The notes under the pieces are model-generated. The model was not told where the DNA came from, searched no databases, and saw only the letters and a list, made by a program, of their open reading frames with translations. From NCBI RefSeq assembly GCF_014282275.1, contig NZ_VFIA01000009.1, forward strand, positions 124,001-188,000: 64,000 nt of DNA, written 5' to 3'. This DNA is from Spirosoma utsteinense (lineage in GTDB: Bacteria; Bacteroidota; Bacteroidia; Cytophagales; Spirosomataceae). The position numbers and the translations under genes are program-made. Shown here one piece after another: positions 27,082-36,432 of this stretch. How positions within the stretch are numbered: the stretch's first letter is position 1; each line of letters starts with the position of its first letter.

Positions 27082-27121
27082 GTGTGGTGGTGTCAGGTCT
27101 GAGGACCCGACACCACCACAC
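27082..27121. repeat. Family D palindrome, copy 2, extended stem
   Basis: Arms 27082-27099 and 27104-27121 pair in 17 of 18 positions with loop TGAG. The 26-nt core (27089-27114) matches copy 1 in inverted orientation. It starts 9 nt after the S9 stop and lies between convergent genes, so it may double as a terminator. Confidence 0.8.
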
Positions 27122-27158
27122 TACTACAACTTTAGGTTACACACACTACCTGAGCCAC

Positions 27159-30100
27159 TTACCGCAGCAACCTGAGTAAATCGGCGCGGGACAGGGATTT
27201 CAGGATGGCTGTGTCGGTCTTGATCAGGTTGTCGGCCAGTTCCCGTTTGGCCTCCTGAAGTTCCAGGATCTTCTCTTCGATCGTATCGGGGCATATCAGC
27301 CGTACGGCAACCACATTTTTCTTCTGCCCGATGCGGTAACTCCGGTCGATGGCCTGGTTCTCGACGGCCGGGTTCCACCACGGATCGACGAGGTACACAT
27401 AGTCGGCCTGCGTGAGGTTCAATCCAGTGCCGCCAGCTTTCAGACTGATCAAAAACACCCGTACCGTTTCGTCCTGTTGAAACCGGTTTACGCGGTCGGC
27501 CCGGTTGGTTGTCTGCCCGGTCAGGTATTCGAAGCTGATCTGCCGGGTCTCCAGTTCGGTCCGGATCAGATCGAGCATGGAAACGAACTGCGAGAAAACG
27601 AGGATTTTATGGTTGGGCGATTTACTTTCGATCTGCTCCATGAGTATGTCGATCTTCGCCGATGCGTCGCCATAGAACTCCTCGTCGTTGAGCAATACCG
27701 GGGCGTTGCAAATCTGGCGAAGCTTCGTCAGCCCCTGCAACACATGCAGCCGTTCGCGGGGAATGTCGCCTTCTTTTGTGGTCAGCAGAAAATTCCGGAA
27801 CTCCTGTTCATAGGCATCATACACGCGACGCTGTTCCAGCCCCATTTCGCAATGAAGAATCATTTCCGTTTTGTCGGGCAGCTCGGTGGCCACCTGCGCT
27901 TTTGTCCGCCGGAGTATGAACGGCTTGATTTTGGCCTGTAGCTCGCGGGCGCGCTGCCGGTCGTCGAACTTGTCGATAGGGGTTGAATAATGGGCCTTGA
28001 AGTGGTTGTAGCTACCCAGCAAACCCGGACAGGCGAACGAAAGCTGCCCGTAGAGATCGAAGGTATGGTTTTCGATGGGTGTGCCCGTCAGCACGATCCG
28101 GTTGCGCGCCTGCAGGAGCCGGGCGGCCTGATAGCGTTGCGAATCCGGGTTCTTAATGGCCTGCGATTCGTCCAGGAAGATGTAGTTGAACGGGTATTCT
28201 TTCAGAAACCGGATCTCCGACAGGAGTGTACCGTAGGACGTAAGAATGATGTCGTACCGGTCGAACTCCTTCTTCGTCAGACCGCGGTTGGCTCCGTAAA
28301 ACGTGTGGATTTTCAGGCTGGGAGCAAACTTTGCCACTTCGGCCTGCCAGTTGAAGAGCAGAGACGTAGGGACTACAATCAACTGGGTGCCGGCCTGGTT
28401 CCTGGTTCGCAGCAACAGGATGAACGCAATGATCTGAAGTGTTTTGCCCAGCCCCATATCATCAGCCAGACACCCGCCAAAGCCCATTTCGTCAAGGAAG
28501 TTGAGCCAGTTCAAGCCTTCTTTCTGGTAATCCCGCAGCGTGGCCTGTAACTCGGTCGGCACCACAACGGCCCGGATCGACCGAAAGTCGTTGAAGTTTT
28601 TGGCGTACAGCGCCAGCTGATCCTTCACGTCATTCAGCAGTTGTTCGTCGGTGTAAAGTTCGCGAATGGTCGGGAAGTTAACGGTTGGCGTCCGGATGCG
28701 GTCATCGACTACCTCGCCCGCCTGGAAATAGGCGGCAAAGCGGTCGAGCCACTCGGTTGGTAACAGGCCCTGGGTTCCATCGTCCAGCTGCACAAACCGG
28801 CTTCTGTTTTTTACGGCCTTCTGCAGGTGTTTCAGCGATACCTGCTGCTTCCCGTAGGTTAGCCCCAGCGTTGTTTCGAACCAGTTCAGGCCGCTGCTGA
28901 CCGTAACGGAAACCGTTCCTTTGTTTGGGTTAAGGGTATTGTTTCTAAGCGTATTGAAGCCGAGAATACGGATATTCTGGCTCGTCCATGCCTCAAACGC
29001 GGGTATAAACCAACTTTCATCCAGTACGTGTTTTTTGTGCAGGTAGAACTGCGGCTGGTTCTGCTGATCGTAAAAGTCGGGGTGCTGGCTCATCACGGCC
29101 ATCGTAAGCTGAATTTCAGCTTCGTCGTCGCGGGCTACCGTAAAGGGTTTCCCCCGGCTGTCGACCGACTGGATCTGGCGTTTCGATAAGACCGGCACCT
29201 CCACGTTACCGTATTTGACGACGGGCGTGAAGAGGACGTAATTTTCGGAGTCGGTCAGGTAGATGATTCGTTCCCGCTCCTGTGTAAAACCGCCCTCCAG
29301 CAACTGCCCCGGCGTTGCCGGTTCCAGATAGCTGTAGTCGATTTCGATTCGGTCTTCCAGCTTCGCCAGCACCGACTGCCGGAATTCGTCGTATTTCGAT
29401 GCGTGAATGGCTACCTGGTTGTTTTTCTTGCCGAAAAACTGGATAACCCGGAGGTAGTCGGTACTGTCGACAAGGTACAGCACATCGTCCAGCAGCACGA
29501 AGTATTCGTAACGCAGGGACAGTTTGTGAAGCTCATAAGACGTGCCTTTATGCATGAGCGACCCCCGGATCTCGTAAAAGCTATCGACCAGCCGAACCGT
29601 TAGCCGGAGGCTGGCGTCGAGAACGTCCAGCTTCACCGGGACCAGTGAGGCAGCCGAGATATTTTCAGATACGCTGTTCGTATGGTAATAAACCCCCAGT
29701 TTCAGCGGGTTCCGGGCTACCATCCGCAAGCTGTCGACGTCGGCGCCTTCGTTCTTCGGGCGGTGGTGGGTTTGAAATTTAGCCACTGCCGAATAGAACT
29801 TCACGGCAGGCAGACTGTCGACGCTGGTTAGTGAATCAAGGGGCTGGATTGGCGTGAATGGGTTTTTTACTTTGCCATTTTTACCGGTAGCGGCCTCAAA
29901 CAGCTCCAGACAAAAGTGGTCATAATACCGATGCTTCGTAAAGACCAGTATCTGTTTTCGTTGCGTCGGGGGTGCATCTGGCCGTGGGAGGGATGATCCG
30001 GACGTGGGTACCAGGTTCGCCGTGAGCAGTGCCGTATCGGCGGGGCTGAGCCGCAGCAGATCCGGGCGTCTGGGATGTATGCTGATGGCGCGGTTATCGA

Positions 30101-30509
30101 TTTCAACCTGAAAAAAAGTGTCCAGTGATGGTTCCTGTTCCAGCCCATAATCCCTGGCGACCTGCTTTATCATTTCATGCCGTAGGGCCGGGTCGAAGAA
30201 GATCCGTAGCTCTTTTCGCCGGAGTAGCGCCGAAAGCACCTGCACCTGATGGGCACATAACCTGTCCTTCGGTTCCGTACAGGCACAGGATACCAGCACC
30301 GACTGTGGCGTTTGCCGGACAACGACGAGCGGGAAGAACGCAGCACGTGATGCGCTGGTGAATGAGCCGTGGTTGATATCGATAACCTGCGGCACAACGT
30401 CGGCGTATTCGTCGGCCGACGAAATAAACCCGTTGCTGTGTTTCGCCAGCAGACTATCGGTCAGGGTGGGGATCGTAATGGCCTCCAGATTGTAGTCAAA
30501 TCCTGCCAT
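27159..30509 (-). CDS. SNF2-family DEAD/DEAH helicase with SWIM-type zinc finger
   Basis: 1116 residues from the ATG at 30509; the longer frame to 30584 would start upstream of the predicted transcription start. The N-terminal part has a SWIM-like C75-X-C77-X7-C85-X-H87 zinc site, followed by a long region of unknown fold. The C-terminal 480 residues are a SNF2 ATPase: DDMGLGKT (Walker A), LDESQAIKN (Walker B), LTGTPIENH (motif III), then helicase C with SLKAGGTGLNL and QAIDRSYRIGQ. Bacterial SNF2 proteins such as RapA remodel RNA polymerase or DNA-protein complexes; which target this one has is unknown. Confidence 0.93.
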   Translation of the reverse strand: MAGFDYNLEAITIPTLTDSLLAKHSNGFISSADEYADVVPQVIDINHGSFTSASRAAFFPLVVVRQTPQSVLVSCACTEPKDRLCAHQVQVLSALLRRKELRIFFDPALRHEMIKQVARDYGLEQEPSLDTFFQVEIDNRAISIHPRRPDLLRLSPADTALLTANLVPTSGSSLPRPDAPPTQRKQILVFTKHRYYDHFCLELFEAATGKNGKVKNPFTPIQPLDSLTSVDSLPAVKFYSAVAKFQTHHRPKNEGADVDSLRMVARNPLKLGVYYHTNSVSENISAASLVPVKLDVLDASLRLTVRLVDSFYEIRGSLMHKGTSYELHKLSLRYEYFVLLDDVLYLVDSTDYLRVIQFFGKKNNQVAIHASKYDEFRQSVLAKLEDRIEIDYSYLEPATPGQLLEGGFTQERERIIYLTDSENYVLFTPVVKYGNVEVPVLSKRQIQSVDSRGKPFTVARDDEAEIQLTMAVMSQHPDFYDQQNQPQFYLHKKHVLDESWFIPAFEAWTSQNIRILGFNTLRNNTLNPNKGTVSVTVSSGLNWFETTLGLTYGKQQVSLKHLQKAVKNRSRFVQLDDGTQGLLPTEWLDRFAAYFQAGEVVDDRIRTPTVNFPTIRELYTDEQLLNDVKDQLALYAKNFNDFRSIRAVVVPTELQATLRDYQKEGLNWLNFLDEMGFGGCLADDMGLGKTLQIIAFILLLRTRNQAGTQLIVVPTSLLFNWQAEVAKFAPSLKIHTFYGANRGLTKKEFDRYDIILTSYGTLLSEIRFLKEYPFNYIFLDESQAIKNPDSQRYQAARLLQARNRIVLTGTPIENHTFDLYGQLSFACPGLLGSYNHFKAHYSTPIDKFDDRQRARELQAKIKPFILRRTKAQVATELPDKTEMILHCEMGLEQRRVYDAYEQEFRNFLLTTKEGDIPRERLHVLQGLTKLRQICNAPVLLNDEEFYGDASAKIDILMEQIESKSPNHKILVFSQFVSMLDLIRTELETRQISFEYLTGQTTNRADRVNRFQQDETVRVFLISLKAGGTGLNLTQADYVYLVDPWWNPAVENQAIDRSYRIGQKKNVVAVRLICPDTIEEKILELQEAKRELADNLIKTDTAILKSLSRADLLRLLR

Positions 30510-30559
30510 TCGCTCGTATAATGAAATTCTGGTTAGGCCTGGTTGATAAACTGAACGAA

Positions 30560-30589
30560 TAAAAGTAGGTTGCAATCCAGACAAACCAA
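30560..30589 (-). promoter_or_regulatory. Promoter of the SNF2 helicase gene
   Basis: On the minus strand: TTG (30589-30587), a 19-nt spacer, then TACTTTTA (30567-30560). This differs from TTG-N19-TAnnTTTG only in the last base. Transcription would start near 30553, giving a leader of about 44 nt to the ATG at 30509. Confidence 0.65.
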
Positions 30590-30611
30590 CAAGCGGTCCT
30601 GTAATTTCGGT

Positions 30612-31625
30612 ATGAACCTAGTTTTGATACCCCTCCTCCTGGTATGGATGGCGGGCTCCGTTGCCGCTCAAACGGCCACCAGGCCAGACCTTGTACGTGT
30701 GCAGGGGAATACATTCGTTACGGCCGATGGTAAACCCATTGTGTTCAGGGGCCTGAATGCGAGCGATCCCGACCGGCTGGAGAAAAGCGGCCACTGGAAC
30801 AAGGCATATTTTGAAGAGATGAAACGCTGGGGGGCTACCCTTGTCCGGTTGCCGGTCCACCCAACGGCCTGGCGCAGCCGCGGGAAAGAGCCGTATCTAC
30901 AATTGCTGGACAAAGGCGTGGGCTGGGCCGAAGAGCTGGGGCTGTATGTCATTATCGACTGGCACAGCATCGGCAACCTAAAGAACGAGCTATACCAGAG
31001 CCCCATGTACGAAACCACTCACAAGGAGTCGTTCGAGTTCTGGCGAACGATGGCCGATCATTATAAAGACAATACGACCGTGGCGTTTTTTGAGCTGTTC
31101 AACGAACCAACAGTCATGGGCGGTAAGCTGGGGACCTGTAGCTGGACCGAGTGGAAGACCCTGATGGAAGAAACGATTACGATTATCCGGGCCAACGGGT
31201 CCAAAGCGATTCCGCTGGTGGCCGGTTTCAACTGGGCGTATGACCTGAAAGAAGTAGCGAACAATCCGATCAAGGCCGAAGGAATTGGCTACGTCAGCCA
31301 CCCCTATCCCATGAAGCGCGAAAAGCCCTGGGCCGATAAATGGACCGCCGACTGGGGCTATGTAGCTAAAAAATACCCGTTGATACTGACCGAAGTAGGT
31401 TTCTGCGGCCCTGACGATAAAGGCGCTCATGTGCCGGTGATCAGCGACGAGTCCTACGGCGATGCCATTACCAGCTACTGCGACACGAACAAAATTTCCT
31501 ACGTTGTCTGGGTGTTCGACCCGCAATGGGCCCCTATGCTTTTCTCCGACTGGAACTTTACGCCAACCCGGCAGGGACGCTATTTCAAAAAAGCTATGCA
31601 GGCGTACAAGGCCGGGAAACCGTAG
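30612..31625 (+). CDS. Secreted glycoside hydrolase family 5 endoglucanase-like enzyme
   Basis: 337 residues from the ATG at 30612, which begins a signal peptide ending AAQ; an upstream in-frame start at 30570 overlaps the divergent promoter. GH5 landmarks: VRLPVHP, the acid/base E165 in the LFNEP motif, HPYP, and the nucleophile E261 in LTEVGFC. The DWHS segment is the usual substrate-cleft strand. It probably cleaves beta-1,4-glucan or mannan. No carbohydrate-binding module is attached. Confidence 0.93.
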   Translation: MNLVLIPLLLVWMAGSVAAQTATRPDLVRVQGNTFVTADGKPIVFRGLNASDPDRLEKSGHWNKAYFEEMKRWGATLVRLPVHPTAWRSRGKEPYLQLLDKGVGWAEELGLYVIIDWHSIGNLKNELYQSPMYETTHKESFEFWRTMADHYKDNTTVAFFELFNEPTVMGGKLGTCSWTEWKTLMEETITIIRANGSKAIPLVAGFNWAYDLKEVANNPIKAEGIGYVSHPYPMKREKPWADKWTADWGYVAKKYPLILTEVGFCGPDDKGAHVPVISDESYGDAITSYCDTNKISYVVWVFDPQWAPMLFSDWNFTPTRQGRYFKKAMQAYKAGKP

Positions 31626-31681
31626 AGCACATAGTACAGGAGTTTATTGCATCTGTCGAACGTACTCATGTTTTTATGGCT

Positions 31682-31744
31682 GTATCCTGGACGGCCACGT
31701 CCGGGGAGATTAGCTGCTCACCCGGACGTGGCCGTCCAGGATAC
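31682..31744. repeat. Family A palindrome, copy 3
   Basis: Perfect 24-nt arms 31682-31705 and 31721-31744 with a 15-nt loop. The arm sequence is identical to the inner arm of copy 1. It lies between convergent GH5 and GT-C genes and ends 4 nt before the stop of the latter. Confidence 0.93.
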
Positions 31745-31748
31745 CAAA

Positions 31749-33416
31749 CTACTTCCGGGCCTGCCGCTTGTAAAACAGAAATCCGTTCTCTTCGCCGGTC
31801 CGGCGCACATCGGGCAGAGAGTCGAGGTGGGTAGGGGAGGTGGAACTCTTGCGGATGAACAGCACGTCTTTATCGATTCGTCCGTGCATGAGCCAGTCGT
31901 CGTTGTAGTAGTTCGGGTTCGTCACGGAGGGCTTCATCGTGTAGAAAAACGGGCCGTAACTGCGGTAGCCATGGGTTCGGACATAGACGTTCTGACCCTG
32001 AGCGCGCTCAAAAAATCGCATGGCCGCTGCCTGCGAGATGCCTTCGATACGGCCAATGAAAAACCATAATGTAAGGGTTATAAACACGGCCATCCCGCCA
32101 AATAGCGCTACCGATGCCTGCGCGGGCTGACGGGCGCTGTACCACCGGATCGCCACGAACAGAACTATGAGCAGCCACACGCCCGGCAGGACTTCCCAGC
32201 CCGTCCAGTTGATAGCTGCGTTCAGATTGCCCTGCGTAAACGGGTCCTGATCGGCCCATGACCTGACCAGCTCCATGCGTTGTGCCAGAAAGGGAGCCGC
32301 TACGGTAGCCACGATGAAAATACTTCCTACCGCAATCAGTCCCGCTTTCAGCCAATTGGTAAACTGAATTTTGCGCTCTTCCAGCTGTGTCAGCGTGAGG
32401 GCGGCCAGGTAGGTCAGGGGAAAGTAACAAAGCGATGAGTAATGCACGATTTTGGACTGTACGACGCTAAACAAAATCAGTACCACCCAGAACAGCATGA
32501 GCATCCACCGCCGGAACTCGCGCTGGTAGTTGCGCTCGATGAAGAGCGGAGCAAACGCCCGGATGGCGAAGATCGATGCCGGGAAACAGCCCACCAGCAA
32601 AACAACGAAGTGATAGCCCGGAAAGCCGCCATGCCCGGCATCGGGCGTGCTGAACAGCCGGACATTGTAGGTCAGAAACTCGCGTACGAATACGGGGCCA
32701 TGCAGGTAGGTTTCCAGGCCGCCCCAGGCCACTGCTGCCAGCGCGGCTGACAGCGAAAAGCCAATAAACTGAACCGGGGTTATGAACCACCGGAAACGGC
32801 TAAGTACCCAGTAAACCAGCAGAACCAGACACACGATGAGGTAGGCTACCGGGCCTTTGGTGAGGATGCCTAGCCCCAGCACGAGGCCACCAAGGAGCAG
32901 GTACGCCCACTCCGGCCGGGGGGTATGCAGGGGCGTGGTCATCCGTTCGCGTTTCCACGAGGCAAAGATCACGTTGACCAGACTGGCGAAAATAAACAGG
33001 TTGAAAAACGGGTCGATGATGCCGGACCGGAAATAAAGATGGGGCGTTACCGAGCCCAGATAGGCCAGTGACCACAGCAGCCCGAACCGGTGACTGTGGA
33101 GCTTCTGGCCGAGCTGATACAGGTAAACGAGGGTGATGATGCCGCAGAGAGCATTGGGTAGCCGTGCCGAAAATTCGCTGACGCCAAAGAGGGTCATCAT
33201 GGCCGACTGACACCAGAAAAAGAACGGTGGTTTCTCGAAAAAAGGCTTGTAATCGATATGAACACGCAGGTAGTCGCCCAACGCGATCATCTCGCGCGAA
33301 CACTCGGCGAAATTGATTTCGTCCCAGTCGAATAGCCGCACGCCCCCCAGGAACGGAATGAAAAACAGAGCGCCTAATGCGGCAAGCAGCAGGGAAAAGA
33401 AAAGTTTTTGATTCAT
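31749..33416 (-). CDS. GT-C membrane glycosyltransferase, ArnT/PMT (GT83) type
   Basis: 555 residues from the ATG at 33416; the upstream 19 codons lack membrane character and overlap the promoter. About eleven membrane segments and a periplasmic C-terminal domain. The first loop has DWDE followed by FAECSREM, the acidic motif of the GT-C fold, then KPPFFFW, as in ArnT-like transferases. These move a sugar from a polyprenyl phosphate to lipid A or another envelope acceptor. It may use a donor made by the fusion protein at 5792-7174, but that is speculation. Confidence 0.88.
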   Translation of the reverse strand: MNQKLFFSLLLAALGALFFIPFLGGVRLFDWDEINFAECSREMIALGDYLRVHIDYKPFFEKPPFFFWCQSAMMTLFGVSEFSARLPNALCGIITLVYLYQLGQKLHSHRFGLLWSLAYLGSVTPHLYFRSGIIDPFFNLFIFASLVNVIFASWKRERMTTPLHTPRPEWAYLLLGGLVLGLGILTKGPVAYLIVCLVLLVYWVLSRFRWFITPVQFIGFSLSAALAAVAWGGLETYLHGPVFVREFLTYNVRLFSTPDAGHGGFPGYHFVVLLVGCFPASIFAIRAFAPLFIERNYQREFRRWMLMLFWVVLILFSVVQSKIVHYSSLCYFPLTYLAALTLTQLEERKIQFTNWLKAGLIAVGSIFIVATVAAPFLAQRMELVRSWADQDPFTQGNLNAAINWTGWEVLPGVWLLIVLFVAIRWYSARQPAQASVALFGGMAVFITLTLWFFIGRIEGISQAAAMRFFERAQGQNVYVRTHGYRSYGPFFYTMKPSVTNPNYYNDDWLMHGRIDKDVLFIRKSSTSPTHLDSLPDVRRTGEENGFLFYKRQARK

Positions 33417-33470
33417 CAACCAGCGTTTTAGAGCAACAGGAGGACTAGTTTTCCTCAGAATACAATGACG

Positions 33471-33478
33471 CAAAAGTA
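33471..33478 (-). promoter_or_regulatory. Candidate -7 element for the GT-C glycosyltransferase
   Basis: TACTTTTG on the minus strand matches TAnnTTTG exactly, 54 nt upstream of the chosen start. No TTG lies at the -33 distance. Confidence 0.4.
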
Positions 33479-33538
33479 GCCGAAAAAAAGATTGCGGGGG
33501 ATTTCCGATATTCGCACTGACTTTACAACCCGATCTTC

Positions 33539-35197
33539 ATGCTGCCTACTCATCGATTTACCGAACTCCCGGCCTACGCTCAACTCCGGGATCATTATGA
33601 CGTGCTGAACAGCCGCCACCTGCGCGACTTGTTTGCCGAGGACGCTGACCGCTTTAAAAAATTTACGCGCCAGTTCGAAGACATTCTGCTCGACTTCTCC
33701 AAAAATCGCATTACCGACGAAACCCTGACGCTGTTGCTGCAACTCGCCGAACAGGCCGGACTGAGCGAAGCCATCGGGAAAATGTTCTCCGGCGACGTTA
33801 TCAACCAGACCGAAGGGCGGGCTGTGCTGCATGTGGCCCTTCGTAACCGGTCCAACACGCCTATTCTGGTCGATGGGACCGATGTGATGCCGGACGTTAA
33901 CGATGTGCTGAATCGCATGAAGTCGTTTACGGAGCGCATTCGGTCGGGGGAGTGGACCGGCTATACGGGAGCAGCCATTACGGATATTGTCAATATTGGT
34001 ATTGGCGGCTCCGATCTGGGTCCTGTTATGGTAACCGAAGCGCTGAAACCCTATGCCGACGATCAGAAGCTGCGCGTGCATTTCGTCTCGAACGTCGATG
34101 GCGTTCATATCTACGAAACGCTCCAGACCGTACGGCCCGAAACGACGCTGTTTCTGATTGCGTCCAAAACATTCACCACGCAGGAAACCATGACCAACGC
34201 GCAAACAGCCCGGCAGTGGTTTCTGGATAACGGCGGTTCGGAAGAGGACATTGCCAAACACTTTGCCGCCCTGTCGACCAACAAGTCGGCTGTTGAGAAA
34301 TTTGGTATCGATCCCGCCAACATGTTTGGCTTCTGGGATTGGGTAGGCGGTCGTTATTCGCTCTGGTCGGCCATAGGGCTGTCGATTGCGTTATACATTG
34401 GGTTCGACAATTTCGAGGAATTGCTGGCAGGCGGTCACGCTATGGACGAGCATTTCCGTACCGCCCCGCTCGACGAGAATCTGCCGGTCGCGCTGGCGCT
34501 GGTGGGCATCTGGTATAATAATTTCTTCGGTGCACAAACGGAAGCCATTCTGCCTTATGATCAGTACATGCATCGGTTTGCGGCCTATTTTCAGCAGGGC
34601 GATATGGAAAGCAACGGGAAATCGGTGGACCGCAATGGTCAGCCCGTCGATTACCAGACCGGGCCTATTATCTGGGGCGAACCCGGCACCAACGGCCAGC
34701 ATGCGTTTTACCAGCTCATCCACCAGGGTACGAAGCTCATACCCTGTGACTTTCTGGCACCAGCAATTAGCCAACGGCCCATTGGTGAGCATCACAACAT
34801 TCTAATGGCGAATTATTTTGCGCAGACCGAAGCGTTGATGAATGGCAAAACCGAGGAAGAGGCTGGTGATGAATTACGTAAGGCTGATAAGAGCGAAGAA
34901 GAAATCCAGGCACTGGCACCCTTTAAAGCGTTCTCGGGCAATCGACCCACGAACTCAATCCTGTTCCGGAAATTGACACCGCGTACGTTGGGAAGCCTCA
35001 TTGCGCTTTATGAACACAAAATATTTACACAGGGCGTAATCTGGAATATCTTCAGTTTCGACCAGTGGGGAGTTGAGTTGGGGAAACAGCTTGCCAGCCG
35101 TATTTTGCCCGAATTGCAGGACGATACCACTGTCAATACGCACGACAGCTCAACAAATGGACTGATGAATGCCTTTAAAGCAATGCGAAGCGAATAA
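33539..35197 (+). CDS. pgi: Glucose-6-phosphate isomerase
   Basis: 552 residues, typical for bacterial PGI. It interconverts glucose 6-phosphate and fructose 6-phosphate in the cytoplasm. Signatures are complete: [12 protein letters not shown] (sugar-phosphate loop), SKTFTTQET, the central [13 protein letters not shown], and the C-terminal signature with VELGKQL. It is followed by a clear intrinsic terminator, so it is probably transcribed alone. Together with glgX in this window it serves central sugar metabolism. Confidence 0.98.
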   Translation: MLPTHRFTELPAYAQLRDHYDVLNSRHLRDLFAEDADRFKKFTRQFEDILLDFSKNRITDETLTLLLQLAEQAGLSEAIGKMFSGDVINQTEGRAVLHVALRNRSNTPILVDGTDVMPDVNDVLNRMKSFTERIRSGEWTGYTGAAITDIVNIGIGGSDLGPVMVTEALKPYADDQKLRVHFVSNVDGVHIYETLQTVRPETTLFLIASKTFTTQETMTNAQTARQWFLDNGGSEEDIAKHFAALSTNKSAVEKFGIDPANMFGFWDWVGGRYSLWSAIGLSIALYIGFDNFEELLAGGHAMDEHFRTAPLDENLPVALALVGIWYNNFFGAQTEAILPYDQYMHRFAAYFQQGDMESNGKSVDRNGQPVDYQTGPIIWGEPGTNGQHAFYQLIHQGTKLIPCDFLAPAISQRPIGEHHNILMANYFAQTEALMNGKTEEEAGDELRKADKSEEEIQALAPFKAFSGNRPTNSILFRKLTPRTLGSLIALYEHKIFTQGVIWNIFSFDQWGVELGKQLASRILPELQDDTTVNTHDSSTNGLMNAFKAMRSE

Positions 35198-35220
35198 AGG
35201 GTCTACGGTTTAGAGTAAGG

Positions 35221-35249
35221 TTTGGATTTAGGAGACTGAATAAAATTTG
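35221..35249 (+). promoter_or_regulatory. Possible promoter upstream of the first beta-barrel gene
   Basis: TTTG at 35221-35224 and TAAAATTTG at 35241-35249 resemble -33 and -7 boxes, with spacing slightly short. The pgi terminator lies between these boxes and the gene, so read-through or a separate promoter would be needed; weak support. Confidence 0.25.
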
Positions 35250-35298
35250 CTCAAAATTGGAATAATCAAAAACAATCCCCTCTAGTGGCCTGTTAATT

Positions 35299-35327
35299 GG
35301 GTGTAACCTCGGTTACACCCTTTTTTT
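35299..35327 (+). terminator. Intrinsic terminator after pgi
   Basis: GGGTGTAACC and GGTTACACCC form a perfect 10-bp stem with a 2-nt loop, followed by seven T residues. Confidence 0.93.
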
Positions 35328-35354
35328 GTACAACTCAACGCTAAAGGATAAGCA

Positions 35355-36221
35355 ATGAAAACTCAAGTTACGCTGCTGGCAATTTGCCTGCTGGGTGCTG
35401 GGATGGCAAACGGCCAGACCACCACAAATTCGTCCTCCACTCCGGGTACGACAACGAACGCTACGTACGGCACATCGCCCGTAACGACCGATAGCACCAA
35501 CCTATCGAATAGCAACGCAACTACTACGACCAATTCAGGTACTATGAACAATGGTACGATGAATAGTTCAGGTTCGGTGAACAGCGCGGCAACGCCTACT
35601 TACGGTACAACAACGACTTCTACTGACTACAGCTCTACTGACCGTCCGGCCCGTGTTAAAAGCGATAAGGACTACAAAAACTTTGTGTTTGGTATTTATG
35701 CCGGTTTGAACTCAACTAAGTTTAAGGGTGAGACCACGAATACGGATGGCGACCTATCGGGTCGTTTGGGTTATCAGGCCGGCTTCTTTGTCCGGGGCGG
35801 TGGCCGGTTATATGGACAGATTGGCGCTGAATACTTTGCGTCGAGCTCGAACTATTTCACGGCGGGTTCAGGCCAGACTGCGGCTAGCATCCAGGATCAA
35901 ATCAACATCAAGTACGTTCAGGTTCCTGTGTACATAGGTTACAAACTGGTAGAATCGGATCGGGGTATCTCGGCCATTCGACTTCAGGTTGGTCTTGAAT
36001 ACGCAAACCAGATTGGTTCGGATGCAAACCAATTCGGTGATCTGAACGACTTCAAGATCAAAAGTGGTACCTTCAATGGTCTGGGACAATTAGGTTTCGA
36101 CGCTGGTCCGGTATTTCTTGACCTGACCTACCACCATGGCTTTAGCGATGCGGTAAGCGGTACGGGCTTTAACGGTTCGCAGCGCCGGATTTTGAGCGCC
36201 AGTGTTGGTTTCAAGTTCTAA
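35355..36221 (+). CDS. Outer-membrane beta-barrel protein with Thr/Ser/Asn-rich N-terminal region
   Basis: 288 residues: signal peptide (about 1-20, cleavage near NGQ), a low-complexity T/S/N-rich linker (about 21-95), then a PorT-like beta-barrel domain (about 105-288) ending in Phe, as usual for outer-membrane proteins. The barrel is strongly similar to that of the next gene (GETTNTDG/GETVAGD region, GRLGYQxGFFVRGGGR, YGQIGAEY). The linker is completely different between them. The function is unknown; the linker may cross peptidoglycan or be surface glycosylated. Confidence 0.85.
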   Translation: MKTQVTLLAICLLGAGMANGQTTTNSSSTPGTTTNATYGTSPVTTDSTNLSNSNATTTTNSGTMNNGTMNSSGSVNSAATPTYGTTTTSTDYSSTDRPARVKSDKDYKNFVFGIYAGLNSTKFKGETTNTDGDLSGRLGYQAGFFVRGGGRLYGQIGAEYFASSSNYFTAGSGQTAASIQDQINIKYVQVPVYIGYKLVESDRGISAIRLQVGLEYANQIGSDANQFGDLNDFKIKSGTFNGLGQLGFDAGPVFLDLTYHHGFSDAVSGTGFNGSQRRILSASVGFKF

Positions 36222-36244
36222 CAGTGAGCAAAACGCTTTATCAA

Positions 36245-36278
36245 AAAACGAGTGGTTCCCAACGGAATCGCTCGTTTT
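36245..36278 (+). terminator. Possible weak terminator between the barrel genes
   Basis: AAAACGAG and CTCGTTTT form an 8-bp stem with an 18-nt loop, ending in TTTTGCTTTT. The stability is modest. Confidence 0.35.
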
Positions 36279-36432
36279 GCTTTTCGGGCTCGCTACACGG
36301 TAGCCAACCTTTATTCACTCCTTCAGGCTTACCATTACTACTGCCAATTTCAATCGATGGATTTACCAAACATTCCATTTAGTGGGTGGTTGTATCGGTG
36401 ACGTCCAATTGTCAATATTAACTCAACACGTT

